The notes: generated by a model from the letters alone, not told the origin. Shown: positions 51,383 through 61,259, numbered from the stretch's first letter. The stretch: DNA of 64,000 nucleotides from Campylobacter sp. (GCF_019423325.1 NZ_JAHZBQ010000002.1:496001-560000); one strand, 5' to 3'. Numbers and translations are program-made.

Positions 51383-52285
51383 TTAGCCTAAAATTTCCCC
51401 GACTAAAAACAGCGCCGACATCGCAAACGTGCAGAGCGCGACGATCTTTAGCTGTCCGTCGAAATCGCGACACTCCCGCACCTGCAAAACGAAAAATAGG
51501 TGCCGAATAAGCGGCATGAAGCTCGCTATATAGAGTAATTTTACGCCCGAATCTCCGCGCAAAAGCGAGTAGCAGAGCATTAGCCCCGCTCCGCCCGCGA
51601 TTAGCGCGTAGTGGTAGCGCTTGGCCGCGCGCAGTCCGATACGCACGGGGATCGTGCGCTTGCCTTTGAGCGCATCGTTTTGTACGTCGCGCATATTATT
51701 TAAATTTAGCACGGCGGTGCTTAGCATCCCGCACGCGCACGCAGGCAGCAGCAGCGCCGCATCGAGCGAACGCGCGTATAAAAAGTACGAGCCCAGCACG
51801 CTAAGTAGCCCAAAAAACAAAAACACGAAAACGTCGCCAAGTCCCTTATATCCGTATGCGCCGGCGCCCACGGTGTAGCGGATCGCCGCGTATATCGACG
51901 CGCCGCCTAGCGCTAAAAACAGTAGCACGAGATAAAATCGCTCGCCAAACGCCAAAACGCTCAGCGTGAAGCTGCAAAGCGCTGAAAGCAGCGCCGTAGC
52001 GACGATGATGCGCTTCATCTGCTTGGCGCTCATCTGTCCCGTTTGGATCGCGCGGCGCGGCCCCAGCCTGCCATCATCGTCGGTGCCTTTTACCGCGTCG
52101 CCATAGTCGTTGGCGTAGTCGCTAAGTACCTGAAACAACAGCGTCGTAAGCAGCGCCAGCGCGAAAATATCGGCTCTAAACGCGCCCGCATCGTATGCCA
52201 CGCCGCTACCGAGCAGTACGCCCGAGACGCTAAGAGGTAGCGATCTAAGGCGAGCGGATGCATAGAGAGCTTTTGCGGTTATCAT
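51383..52285 (-). CDS. menA: MenA-like 1,4-dihydroxy-2-naphthoate prenyltransferase
   Basis: A UbiA-superfamily membrane prenyltransferase, ~300 residues from Met at 52285 (MITAKALYASARLRSLPLSV); a longer frame upstream adds 15 polar residues. The first Asp-rich motif is DYANDYGDAVKGTDDDGR with GPRRAIQTG directly after, as in MenA; the second is NLNNMRDVQNDALKGKRTIP. Eight or nine hydrophobic segments are visible. MenA attaches the isoprenoid tail in menaquinone synthesis. Campylobacter normally uses the futalosine route, whose prenyltransferase (MqnP) is of the UbiA branch, so a MenA-type enzyme is noteworthy. It is transcribed alone. Confidence 0.8.
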   Translation of the reverse strand: MITAKALYASARLRSLPLSVSGVLLGSGVAYDAGAFRADIFALALLTTLLFQVLSDYANDYGDAVKGTDDDGRLGPRRAIQTGQMSAKQMKRIIVATALLSALCSFTLSVLAFGERFYLVLLFLALGGASIYAAIRYTVGAGAYGYKGLGDVFVFLFFGLLSVLGSYFLYARSLDAALLLPACACGMLSTAVLNLNNMRDVQNDALKGKRTIPVRIGLRAAKRYHYALIAGGAGLMLCYSLLRGDSGVKLLYIASFMPLIRHLFFVLQVRECRDFDGQLKIVALCTFAMSALFLVGEILG

Positions 52286-52454
52286 TTTTTGCCTTTTTAA
52301 ATTTATACGCCGAATTTGCGGCGAACTCAATTTAAAATTTAGCGGAAAAACGCCAAAAATATTATAAATTTAGACTATTCGTAGAGTAAATTTTATTTAA
52401 ATTCGCCTTTTTAATATAAATAGCGGTAAAATAGAGCCAAAAATTTTAGGAATT

Positions 52455-53288
52455 GTGATGAAAAAAGTTCTTACCGTTCAAGATATATCCTGCGTGGGCA
52501 AGGTTTCGCTGACCGTTGCATTGCCGATACTAAGCGCGATGGGGATGAGCACGAGTGTGATCCCTACGGCGGTTTTATCGATGCATACGGGCTTTTCGGG
52601 CTACACCTTTTGCGATTTAAGCTCGCAGATACGCGCGATCATGGCGCACTGGAAAGACCGCGGAGTGGTGTTTGACGGCATCTACACGGGCTTTTTGGGC
52701 TCGGCGGCACAGATCGAGATTATGGGCGAGCTATTTGCGAGCTTCGGCGGCGCGGGCAAGACCATTTTGGTCGATCCTTGCATGGGCGATAACGGCGTGT
52801 TTTATCCGGGCTTTAATGAGGATTTTGCTCGCATGATGGCGCTTCTGTGCGCTCAAGCCGACGTCATCACGCCTAATATCACCGAGGCCTGCGCGATCAC
52901 GGGCGTGCCGTACCGAGAGGATGCGGATAGGGATTTCATCATGGATCTACTTGCAAGGCTTCGAGAGCTGGGCGCTAGGCAGGTTATTTTAAAAGGCATC
53001 GGCTACATCGCCGATCAGTGCGGGGTTTTCAGCTACGATGCGCGCACGGGCAGGACGAACGAGTATTTTCACGAGCTGCTGCCAGTCAAATTTAACGGCA
53101 CCGGCGATATTTTCGCAGCCGTAGCTTTCGGCGCGATAATGCGCGGCAAGTCGCTAGAAACGGCGGTTCGAATCGCTGCGGACTTCGTCGTAAGCACGAT
53201 CAAGGAGACAATGAGCGACGAGGAGCGCAAGGACTACGAAGGGGTCGATTTCGAAGCGATAATTCCCGAGCTGGTGAGGAAAATCTAA
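52455..53288 (+). CDS. pdxY: pyridoxal/pyridoxamine kinase
   Basis: A 277-residue ribokinase-fold kinase. Motifs: VQDISCVGKVSLTVALPIL at the start, TGFSGYTF, ILVDPCMGDNGVFYPGF near 115, TPNITEACAITGV near 140, VILKGIG near 182 and the catalytic NGTGDIFAAVAFG near 215. This pattern (VQS/VQD start, DPVMGD-like element, GTGD) is that of PdxY/PdxK, which phosphorylate vitamin B6 vitamers in the salvage route. The start has GGAATTGTG as weak ribosome site. It is monocistronic and divergent from the menA-like gene. Confidence 0.85.
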   Translation: MMKKVLTVQDISCVGKVSLTVALPILSAMGMSTSVIPTAVLSMHTGFSGYTFCDLSSQIRAIMAHWKDRGVVFDGIYTGFLGSAAQIEIMGELFASFGGAGKTILVDPCMGDNGVFYPGFNEDFARMMALLCAQADVITPNITEACAITGVPYREDADRDFIMDLLARLRELGARQVILKGIGYIADQCGVFSYDARTGRTNEYFHELLPVKFNGTGDIFAAVAFGAIMRGKSLETAVRIAADFVVSTIKETMSDEERKDYEGVDFEAIIPELVRKI

Positions 53289-53736
53289 GTTCTAGACGGA
53301 TTTGGAACTCGCCGCGCGGACAGCGGATTTGTGGTAGAGCTTTAAAATTTTACCATAAAAAATTCCTAAATTTTATCTGCTGCGTGAAATTTTAAAATTT
53401 CAAAATTTATGTGTCGTGTAGGGCATGGAATTTTATAGGCGACGTGGAATTCTAGAATTCATACATTGCACGGCTTATAATTTTATCTCCTGCATAGAAT
53501 TTTAAAATTTGTACCGACGTAAAGATGCGAAATTTATCACTAGCGCGGAATTTTAAACACAAGGCTACAGCGAATTTATCTGCTTGCGAGCTTGAGCTGC
53601 ATTTTGAAATTTTGCACAAAATCTGCTTAAAATTTTATTCCCACAAGCCGTGCATTCATAAAGTATTCTCAAAATTTAGATTAAAATCCGTATTTAAATC
53701 CTATATTATTTAAAATTTTAGCGATTATTAGAGAGG
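53289..53736 (+). other. intergenic stretch with degenerate short repeats
   Basis: About 450 bases. The words GGAATTTTATA, GTAGAATTTTAAAATTT and TGC-x-TAGAATTTTA recur with a spacing near 45-60 bases between 53340 and 53510, giving a loose tandem pattern without a reading frame. Confidence 0.4.
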
Positions 53737-53928
53737 ATGCTTGAAGAATTAAATAAAGATGGATATAAAATTAACGGCACTAAATTGCAATATCTGATAG
53801 CGAAAAATGAGATGATACGGAAAATTTTATGAGATACCAAGCATCAAGACGGTTACACTATAGCGGTTACTATAAGCGGCAGCGATACGGATAAGATAAA
53901 TACTTACACAGAAAAAGAAGGATTGTAA
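53737..53928 (+). pseudogene. short gene interrupted by in-frame TGA
   Basis: One frame runs from ATG 53737 (MLEELNKDGYKINGTKLQYL) through TGA at 53830-53832 and on to DTKHQDGYTIAVTISGSDTD with KINTYTEKEGL and a stop at 53926. GAGAGG precedes the ATG. Codon use and AT content differ from the flanking genes. The family is not recognised; it may be debris of a transferred gene, and it is followed by further short coding-like debris (LEFECVKKHLIKFFEAFGEI). Confidence 0.35.
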
Positions 53929-54178
53929 TAGCAAAGACGATTGGAATTTGAATGTGTAAAAAAGCACTTAATTAAATTTTTCGAAGCATTTGGCGAGATT
54001 ATATGATTTTAAAATTTAAATAAGACGGACGACATAGTCGTGAAATTTAAATATGAGCGTCGGCGCAAAATAGCCGCGGAGTGGATCGGCTAGCTCCGCT
54101 AAAAGCGCTATATAAAGGGTAAATTTAAAATTGAAGCTTTGCCGAATTAAATTTACCCGATTTGCCTCGCTATAAAAT

Positions 54179-55507
54179 TTATTCGCCCAGGAAGTATTTC
54201 AGATCCGCCTGCGCGTCGCCGCTGATTAGGCGAAGGCCGAAATTTTGCACCAAAAAGCCCAAAATTTCGTCGTTGAAAAACTCAGGCACCGTAGGGCCCA
54301 CGTTGATATTCTTAACGCCTAGGCTAAACAGCGCAAGCAGGATGATGACCGCCTTTTGCTCCATCCACATCAGCACGATCGAGACCGGCAGATCGTTTAC
54401 CGCGATACCCGTAGCCTCGCTAAGCGCAAGGGCGATCTTGACCGCGCCGTTGCTGTCGTTGCACTGGCCAAGGTCGATATAGCGCGGAAGCTCGGTGCCG
54501 GGCACGTTTCCGAAATCCACGTCGTTGAAGCGGAATTTGCCGCAGCTGGAGGTCAAAATCACGCAGTCCTTCGGCAGGCTAAGCGCTAGCTCGCGGTAAT
54601 ACTCGCGTCCCTTACCCGGCGCGTCGCAGCCTGCGATGACGAAAAAGCGGCGGATTTTGCCCGAGCTGATCGCGTCTAGAATTTGCGGCGCAAGGCTTAA
54701 AATGGTCTTGTAGTGTCCGCCCGTCACCAAGCTCTCGTCGCTGTCCATGCTCACGTCGCCGCATGCAAGCGCGCACTCGATGAGCGGCGTAAAATCGTCG
54801 TTTTGGATATGCTTGATCCCGTCGGTACCCGCGATAGAGTAGCCAAACAGCCTGTCTGCGTAGCTACAGGATGAGCGAAGCGGCACGATGCAGTTCGTGG
54901 TCATCAAAATCGCGCCTTTAAATTCGTTAAAAAGCTTGGTCTGATCGAACCACGCCTTGCCGATGTTGCCCTTTAGGTGCGGATACTTGCGAAGCTGCGG
55001 ATAGCCGTGCGCAGGAAGCATCTCGGAGTGGGTGTAGATATTGATGCCCTTGCCCTCGGTCGCTTTTAGCAGCGCCTCAAGAGCATGCAGGTTGTGTCCG
55101 CTAACCAAAATCGCCTTGCCTTCGACTTTGTTTTGGCTTACCTTAACCGGGGTCGGTACGCCGAATTTTGCGGTATGCGCCTCGCTTAAGATGTCCATCA
55201 TCTGCACGCCCGCGCTTCCGACGGCCATTAGCTGCGCGATATGCTCGTCAAAGTTAAAATTTGAGTTCGTCAGCGTGAAATACAGTGTATCCGCCATAAC
55301 GGTATCGACCGCGCTAGTATCGGCACCGAGCTCACGGGCGTGGTGGCGGTAGGCGCTAAGCCCCTTAAGCCCGAAGATCATCGTATCTTGCAGCCGCGCG
55401 AGCGTAGAGCCCTTGCCGCAGGTGCCTTTGCTTTGGCCCTTCGCGCCGCAGCCCTCGGGCGCGCTCATTTGGCACTGATGACAGAACATCTCTAGATTGT
55501 CGCTCAT
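54179..55507 (-). CDS. hcp: hybrid cluster protein (hydroxylamine reductase)
   Basis: A 442-residue cytoplasmic Fe-S protein. The N-terminal cluster is bound by C9, C12, C20 and C30 (MFCHQCQMSAPEGCGAKG...CGK). Hybrid-cluster ligands appear in SGHNLHALEALL, TTNCIVPLRSSC, LITSSCGKFRFND-like ILTSSCGKFRFNDVDFG, and LGQCNDSNGAVKIAL. It is shorter than the ~550-residue E. coli protein, so one helical part of the first domain is missing, as in class III Hcp. Hcp reduces nitric oxide under anaerobic nitrosative stress. AAAAGGATTTCT precedes ATG, and a CRP/FNR-type palindrome lies upstream. Confidence 0.92.
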   Translation of the reverse strand: MSDNLEMFCHQCQMSAPEGCGAKGQSKGTCGKGSTLARLQDTMIFGLKGLSAYRHHARELGADTSAVDTVMADTLYFTLTNSNFNFDEHIAQLMAVGSAGVQMMDILSEAHTAKFGVPTPVKVSQNKVEGKAILVSGHNLHALEALLKATEGKGINIYTHSEMLPAHGYPQLRKYPHLKGNIGKAWFDQTKLFNEFKGAILMTTNCIVPLRSSCSYADRLFGYSIAGTDGIKHIQNDDFTPLIECALACGDVSMDSDESLVTGGHYKTILSLAPQILDAISSGKIRRFFVIAGCDAPGKGREYYRELALSLPKDCVILTSSCGKFRFNDVDFGNVPGTELPRYIDLGQCNDSNGAVKIALALSEATGIAVNDLPVSIVLMWMEQKAVIILLALFSLGVKNINVGPTVPEFFNDEILGFLVQNFGLRLISGDAQADLKYFLGE

Positions 55508-55566
55508 AGAAATCCTTTTATGAAAAATTTAGTTAGTAATTTTAAGATTTTATTTAGGAAAAAAAA

Positions 55567-55580
55567 ATGATTATAATCAA
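55567..55580 (-). promoter_or_regulatory. FNR/CRP-family palindrome upstream of hcp
   Basis: ATGATTATAATCAA contains the perfect 12-bp palindrome TGATTATAATCA and matches TTGAT-N4-ATCAA at 9 of 10 positions. Its centre is 66 bases before the hcp ATG, suiting activation by a CRP/FNR-type regulator (FNR-, HcpR- or NssR-like). Confidence 0.6.
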
Positions 55581-55985
55581 TAAATGGCTAAATTTTATCA
55601 AAGTTGCTTATAAAATGAGAACGATTTGAAATTTAAATCTTTGCGGCATGCGGTGCAAATAGCGCAACGAGCGTGCTGCTGTGAAGCAAACGCCTATAGC
55701 CGTATACTATCGCGAAGTAAACGCTTATGACCAAATTGCTGCCGAGCACGCGATTTTGCGACGAGACACTCTCCTCTAGTCGAGCGTTTTAAGTAAAAGC
55801 GTATTTAAGCCGACCTAAACGCGACTCTGCATTATATCCTAGCACTTAATCGGAATATACGATATGAGTTTAAATATAAGTAAATTATTATAAAATCTTT
55901 AAAATATTTAATTAAATTTTCATTTAAAGGTTATTATAATTAAATAATTTTTTTATAAAAACCAAACCATAAAGAAAGGGATCGT
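55581..55985 (+). other. intergenic region before the autotransporter
   Basis: About 400 bases without gene. The last 130 bases are very AT-rich (AAATATAAGTAAATTATTATAA and similar), which fits a promoter, but I cannot fix a single -10 box. Confidence 0.4.
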
Positions 55986-58900
55986 ATGAGAAAGCTAAAT
56001 TTCAAAGGAGCCCATGTGCTGTCTGCAGCAGTTTGCGCCGTGCTATTTACAAATGTCTGTGAAGCACAGTATATAGAACCCGGCAAAGTAGGCGATATAA
56101 AAAGCTGGGAGACGGACGAGTATAAAGCATACTGGGGTCTAAGTAGCATGAACGCATCGGTAGCCTACGCCAAAGGTGCCACCGGTAGAGATGTAAAACT
56201 GGGCGTAGTCGATTCGGGCATGCTTTTAAGTCATCAAGAATTCGCAGGAGGCAGGGTTACGGGGGCGACCGCGAAGGGCGAGTACTCCAAAGACGGCATG
56301 CGTTACCCAGACGCAGAATTCGGCAACGCGCCCTTTAAACAAAAAGGCAGCGACGAAAAAGACAAGATGGACAAGGGCGAATTCAAAAAAGGACAAAAAT
56401 TTGAAACTAACGGCGATTGGATAGCTGGCATAAACGACTCACATGGTACTCACGTAGGAGGTACGATAGGAGCCAATCGCGACGGGAGCGGCACGCACGG
56501 AGTGGCATGGGAGTCGAGATTATACTCCGGAAATACGGGCGGAAACGACGGCATGACCTACGGTCCAAATCAAGACTACGGATACTTCTATGCCGTATAT
56601 AACGAGCTTGCTAAATTGGGCGTAAGAGCGATAAATAATAGTTGGGGATCAAACAGAAGAGTAAATTCCTCCTATCCGGGCGCGGAAGGTTACAGCGGGA
56701 TCCCCGGTACGGCGGCTAATCCTACTAAGCCTAATCATCATCTATACCTCAAAGATATAGATACCGCTAAAAAAGCTTATTATCAATTTGTAGCGGGCGG
56801 CCAAAAAAGCTTCATAGACGCCGCATACGAAGTCGCTAAAAAATACAGAATAATCCAAGTCTTTACCGCGGGTAATAGAGACGGCATGGAGGAGTCCTAC
56901 ACAAGGGCGATGCTGCCGTATTTTCGCCCCGATGCGGAAAAGCTATGGCTAAACGTAACGGGACAGACCGATAGCAATACTCAAAGATTTAACACCGCGG
57001 GGCATTCGAAATGGTGGACCATAGCAGCACCGGGAGTGAAAGTAAAATCCTCTATCGTGGACGTCAAGACGGGCAAAGCAGGATACGCTTCTTGGGGCGG
57101 CACGTCGATGGCGGCGCCTCACGTAACGGGAGCTTTGGGCGTCATAATGTCTAGATATAGCTATATGACGAACGAACAAGCAAGAGACGTCTTGCTAACG
57201 ACGGCGAGACAGACGAAGTATTCGTTCAAAAAGGGCGATACTAGCAGGCTTTCGGGCTGGACGAGCGAGCTCGGAGTGCCCGATAAAAGGTGGGGCTGGG
57301 GCATAGTAGATCTCGGCAAGGCGATGTTCGGACCGGGTCAGTTTCTAGGGAAATTCGACGTAAATATGGACGTAGATGACGTCTGGTCCAACGACATCTC
57401 GGACAAGGCGATAAAATTTAGAAAGACCGAGGACGATGCGGATGCGGCGGCTTGGGCGGCGCGCAAAGCACAGCTCGATGCTAAGGGCGGAAATTTGACC
57501 GCAGAAGAAAGAGCCGAATACAACGTAGAGCTAGCCAGAGAGCAAGCGCGAGCGCATAGAGCGGCGGAAGGCTATAAAGGAACGCTGATAAAAAGAGGCG
57601 GCGGCACGCTAACGCTTGCGGGCGATAACACCTACAGCGGCGATACGATCATAAAAGGCGGGCAGATCACGGCGCTAAATCAGTCTTTAAAAAACAGCAA
57701 GGTGACCGTAGAAAACGGCGGCGCCTTGAAGATCAAAAAGAGCTTAACCGTCCAAGAGGTCAAAACCGACGTATTCAATAAGCCGAAAGAATTCGTAAAT
57801 AAAACCAGAACCGCCACCTCAGATACCGTCACGGCGACGATAAAGCAAGGCGGCAGATACGTCGTATCGCACGCGGGCATAGTCGGCATGTCTTCGGCAG
57901 GAGCTACGAATTTGAACCTCACGTTTGAAAAAAATTCCATCGTAGATCTAGAAAATCCTCTTTTCGAAGATGCGCAAAAGATATATAAAGACCCCGCAAA
58001 ATCGAAGAAGTACTGGGTAGAGGGCAGTTTCAAAGGCTACGATCAGACGATCCTAGGAAAATACGCGTTTTTTGATTTAGTAAGAAATTTTAACGACTCC
58101 AAGCTGGAGCTTACTTTCAAAAAGGGCAGCAAGGGCATGGTGGATTTCGCAAAGGGCAAAAATCAAAAACTGATCGCCGCCGCGATAGAGGGCTCGAGCA
58201 ATCAGCCCGCTTTAATGAGCGTTTTTAGAAGCAGACCTGCGGTGCGAACGAGCGATCTATATAGAAATTTCATCTTCGCTACGCCGCAGCAAGCCTCCGA
58301 CACGCTAAAAACGTTCGCGAACGAGGCAAATTTCGTTGCGCAAAACGCGGCCGTGATCGATAACGTACTGATCCGAAACGCTGTCTTAAGCCGCAAAAGA
58401 AATGTTAACGCGCTAAGCATGGATGAAGAGACGGGGATCAACTTCTGGGCGAACACCGCGGGAAACGTCATGAAATTTAGCTCGGATGAGGGAAGCGGAA
58501 ATTTCAAATCCACCTCCGTGACGCAGCTCGTCGGCCTAGACGGCGCGCTGAGTGAAAACTTAAGACTGGGAGCCGTAGTGGGCGTGGGAAAAACCAAGAC
58601 CAAAGAAGACGGCAGCAGGGAGTTTGATCACACGAACAGACACGCAGGACTTTACGCGCAGGTAGGCTTAGAGACCGTCAAATTTGATCTAGGCGCTGTA
58701 TATACGGACATAAAACGCAAAAAGACCGGCAGCTCCACGATAGTGCAACACACCGCTAACAACGGCGCTAAGAGCAATGAAAAGCTCATAAATATGTTTG
58801 CTAGCGCGACATACGGCGGCTTTAACGGCGAAAATTTCGAGATAAATCCGTATTTGGGCATCTCTCGCATCTACGCTAGAACGGGCGGCATGAGCGAAAA

Positions 58901-59252
58901 TGTGGGCCCGTTCGTGATGAGCACGGATAAAAAATCTAGAAACATGAATATCCTAACGGCGGGCATCAGTCCGAGCGTGCCGTTTAAAATAGGTGGCATG
59001 AGCTCGTCCGCACAGCTCGATCTAGCCTACAATAGATTTTTCGGCGACACGAGACCGGGCGCGGGAGTGAATGTCGCAAACGCAGGATACGTGGATCTAG
59101 AGGGCAAAGAGCTTAGAGACTTCGTCACCGCGGGCGTGGGCGTAGAGACTATGATATTTAAAAACACGAGCCTTAGGCTATCGTACACCGGCGCGTTCGG
59201 AAACGACGTGAAATCAAATAGCCTAAACGCCAAGATCGAGGCTTCGTTTTAA
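55986..59252 (+). CDS. subtilisin-type serine protease autotransporter
   Basis: A 1088-residue type Va autotransporter. A signal peptide (to about VCEA, residue 27) is followed by an S8 protease domain with D76 (VVDSGMLLSHQEF), H153 (DSHGTHVGGT), oxyanion N297 (FTAGNRDG) and S374 (WGGTSMAAPHV). Residues ~485-535 form a helical linker (AEERAEYNVELAREQARAHR), then a PATR-type passenger repeat (KRGGGTLTLAGDNTYSGDTI). A C-terminal beta-barrel of ~270 residues begins near 815 and ends in Phe (LNAKIEASF). The protease is exposed on the cell surface and may free itself. AAAGAAAGGG precedes ATG. It is monocistronic, ended by a long hairpin. Confidence 0.93.
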   Translation: MRKLNFKGAHVLSAAVCAVLFTNVCEAQYIEPGKVGDIKSWETDEYKAYWGLSSMNASVAYAKGATGRDVKLGVVDSGMLLSHQEFAGGRVTGATAKGEYSKDGMRYPDAEFGNAPFKQKGSDEKDKMDKGEFKKGQKFETNGDWIAGINDSHGTHVGGTIGANRDGSGTHGVAWESRLYSGNTGGNDGMTYGPNQDYGYFYAVYNELAKLGVRAINNSWGSNRRVNSSYPGAEGYSGIPGTAANPTKPNHHLYLKDIDTAKKAYYQFVAGGQKSFIDAAYEVAKKYRIIQVFTAGNRDGMEESYTRAMLPYFRPDAEKLWLNVTGQTDSNTQRFNTAGHSKWWTIAAPGVKVKSSIVDVKTGKAGYASWGGTSMAAPHVTGALGVIMSRYSYMTNEQARDVLLTTARQTKYSFKKGDTSRLSGWTSELGVPDKRWGWGIVDLGKAMFGPGQFLGKFDVNMDVDDVWSNDISDKAIKFRKTEDDADAAAWAARKAQLDAKGGNLTAEERAEYNVELAREQARAHRAAEGYKGTLIKRGGGTLTLAGDNTYSGDTIIKGGQITALNQSLKNSKVTVENGGALKIKKSLTVQEVKTDVFNKPKEFVNKTRTATSDTVTATIKQGGRYVVSHAGIVGMSSAGATNLNLTFEKNSIVDLENPLFEDAQKIYKDPAKSKKYWVEGSFKGYDQTILGKYAFFDLVRNFNDSKLELTFKKGSKGMVDFAKGKNQKLIAAAIEGSSNQPALMSVFRSRPAVRTSDLYRNFIFATPQQASDTLKTFANEANFVAQNAAVIDNVLIRNAVLSRKRNVNALSMDEETGINFWANTAGNVMKFSSDEGSGNFKSTSVTQLVGLDGALSENLRLGAVVGVGKTKTKEDGSREFDHTNRHAGLYAQVGLETVKFDLGAVYTDIKRKKTGSSTIVQHTANNGAKSNEKLINMFASATYGGFNGENFEINPYLGISRIYARTGGMSENVGPFVMSTDKKSRNMNILTAGISPSVPFKIGGMSSSAQLDLAYNRFFGDTRPGAGVNVANAGYVDLEGKELRDFVTAGVGVETMIFKNTSLRLSYTGAFGNDVKSNSLNAKIEASF

Positions 59253-59276
59253 CCCGCTTCGCCCGGCTGCAAAGCG

Positions 59277-59307
59277 GCGGGCTAGAGTAAAATTTACTTT
59301 AGCCCGC
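59277..59307 (+). terminator. long hairpin after autotransporter gene
   Basis: GCGGGCTA-G-AGTAAA ... TTTACT-T-TAGCCCGC forms an almost continuous 15-bp stem 24 bases after the stop. No T run follows, so it may be rho-aided or bidirectional. Confidence 0.6.
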
Positions 59308-60004
59308 GCGGCACTTGAAATTTTAAAATTTAACCGCAGCAAAATACACATAAAATCGCTAAACTGCGATATTTGCGTAGCTAGAGAAAGGCGAAGAGCC
59401 TATTTTAATGCAATCTCGACATAAATTATTTCTGCAAGACGAAGCGCCGAGCCCGTCAAGCGCTTTTGCGGACGGAGTGATCAAAAACATAGACAAGATA
59501 AATTTAGCCGCATATCCTATCGCACAATGAGTTTTGAAATTTCACGGGGGCGAATTTCACTTTTAAAATGGCAATGTGAGCCAAAGCGGCAAAAATCGCA
59601 AAGATAAGGCGCCCGCCGAAACCTTAAAAGCAGGTCCCGTAAAACTAAATTTTATTCTTTGCGAGCACATGCACGACCGACGCAAATAACGACACTTTTT
59701 GCAACAATAAAATTCTAAATCTAGGCTTTTGTAGAGGAAAATTTTTAATTTTATTCGTATTAAAATTTAGGCTAGGAAAGCAATTTAACAGATGCTTTCA
59801 AACATCGTTGAATATAAAGGGATTTTGAATACAAGTGGCTCCGGATGCTGGATTCAAAAATATATAATTCTTAAACACTCCAAAATACTCTAAAAAGCCC
59901 TATAATACGCTATTTAATAGCTTAAGCATATTCTAAGTTACACTAGAATATCATGCATTTTTGCAAATTTTGGGAACAAATAGGGAACAAATTTAGGGGA
60001 TATT
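59308..60004 (+). other. intergenic region before the broken integrase
   Basis: About 700 bases. A 40-codon frame at 59408-59530 has no ribosome site and is not called. The last 80 bases include two copies of GGGAACAAAT (59970-59992) just ahead of the integrase start, a site where an excisionase or recombinase arm could bind. No tRNA or clear attachment repeat is visible. Confidence 0.4.
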
Positions 60005-61160
60005 ATGGCAGGAAAACTTAAAAATTACAACTCATCGTTCGGAGTCAATAAATATCCAGGAATTTTCTTTAATAATCTAGCCAACGGCGACGTAGTTTTT
60101 TATATGAGAGTTACGCTTGAGGGTAAAAAGGCCAACATTAAAATTGGATCAAAATCCGAAGGCGTAAATATAACCTACACATATAACAAAAAGAAAGAAT
60201 TCGACGCCAAACAAAGAAACGGAGAGCTTCCCGATAGCATATCTAAAAAAATAGCAGCCAAAAACAACAAAATCTCGCCTAAATTTGACGAAATCGCAGA
60301 CGCCTTTTTTAGTTTTAAACTAGAAAAAGAACCGAGCAACGCCGTCAACATAAAAGAGCAAAGGCGAGATTACGAAATTTACCATAAGGATAAGTTAGGG
60401 GGTCTAACTACGACGCAGATAACACCTTAGACGATAAACAAGCATCATAAAGATATCTCTCAAATCATCTCCCCTAAAACCAAACGTAAATTATCGCAAT
60501 CTCGCATCAATGCCATAATGGGTATAGTTAGGACGATTTTTAATCACGCCATAAAAGTAGGCCTAATTAATCACATTAGCCCATACAAGATAGAACTAAA
60601 AAAGCCAAATAACAAGCGGGAGAGATTTTTGGAGCTTGTAGAGATAGAGCTTTTGCGCAAAGAAGTAGCAAGTAAAGAAGACTTTGCGTTAGAGCTATTC
60701 GTGGAGCTGGCTTTATGCACAGGAGCTAGGTTGGAGGGAATTTTAAACATCAAGAAAAAGGATTTAGCACTATCCACTAAATCAGTTACTATAAGCGATT
60801 TTAAGACAAAGAGCACTTATGCTGGATTTTTAAGCAAAAAAGCGTTAGGAATGATAAATCAAATTTATACCGCCCTGTCTCCGAACGACTCTTTGGTAAA
60901 TAAACCAAAAGCTACTATTCAAAACGTCTTACAGCCGTTACTTAATAAGCTCTTTAATCAAAATTGATATAAGCGACGCAACCAATAGAGTAGTAATCCA
61001 TACCCTTAGGCATACGTTCGCTTCGCATCTTACTATAAAAGACACTCCGATACTAACGATAAAAAAGCTAATGAATCACTCCGATATCAATCATACTCTA
61101 AGATACGCTAAACTAATGCCGGACAGCGGACGAGAGATGGTGGAATCTTTGTATGAGTAG
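60005..61160 (+). pseudogene. broken phage-type tyrosine recombinase (integrase)
   Basis: Three pieces rebuild one ~385-residue integrase. The N-terminal arm-binding part (MAGKLKNYNSSFGVNKYPGI) runs to an in-frame TAG at 60428-60430. The core continues in the same frame (AIMGIVRTIFNHAIKVGLIN; first catalytic Arg in CTGARLEGI) to a stop at 60964. After a shift in the run CAAAATTG it resumes with VVIHTLRHTFASHLTIKD (HxxR), MNHSDINHTLRYAKL (His and the nucleophile Tyr) to 61160. All catalytic residues survive, but the gene is split twice. It marks an old integrated element that also carried the toxin-antitoxin pair. Confidence 0.85.
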
Positions 61161-61212
61161 GTTTATATCAAGTTGTTTATTCAGCAATAAGCATATAAAA
61201 CAAACTGCATTT

Positions 61213-61232
61213 TATATCATATATGGTATAAT
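61213..61232 (+). promoter_or_regulatory. promoter with overlapping operator of toxin-antitoxin pair
   Basis: TATATCAT-AT-ATGGTATA is an inverted repeat (7 of 8 positions) that overlaps the -10 box TATAAT (61227-61232), 28 bases before the toxin ATG. The layout is the usual one for self-repression by the antitoxin. Confidence 0.6.
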
Positions 61233-61259
61233 AAGATTTAGTCGTATAAAAGGGTTACG

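Noticed and set aside
51226..51510. 94-codon plus-strand frame overlapping the menA-like gene
   Set aside because: It overlaps the intact minus-strand prenyltransferase and has no ribosome site.
59408..59530. 40-codon frame before the integrase
   Set aside because: No ribosome site and no homology that I can recall.
59830..59870. tRNA-like end (GCTGGATTCAAA) as an attachment site for the integrated element
   Set aside because: Only a short resemblance to a T-arm; no cloverleaf and no second copy on the far side of the element.
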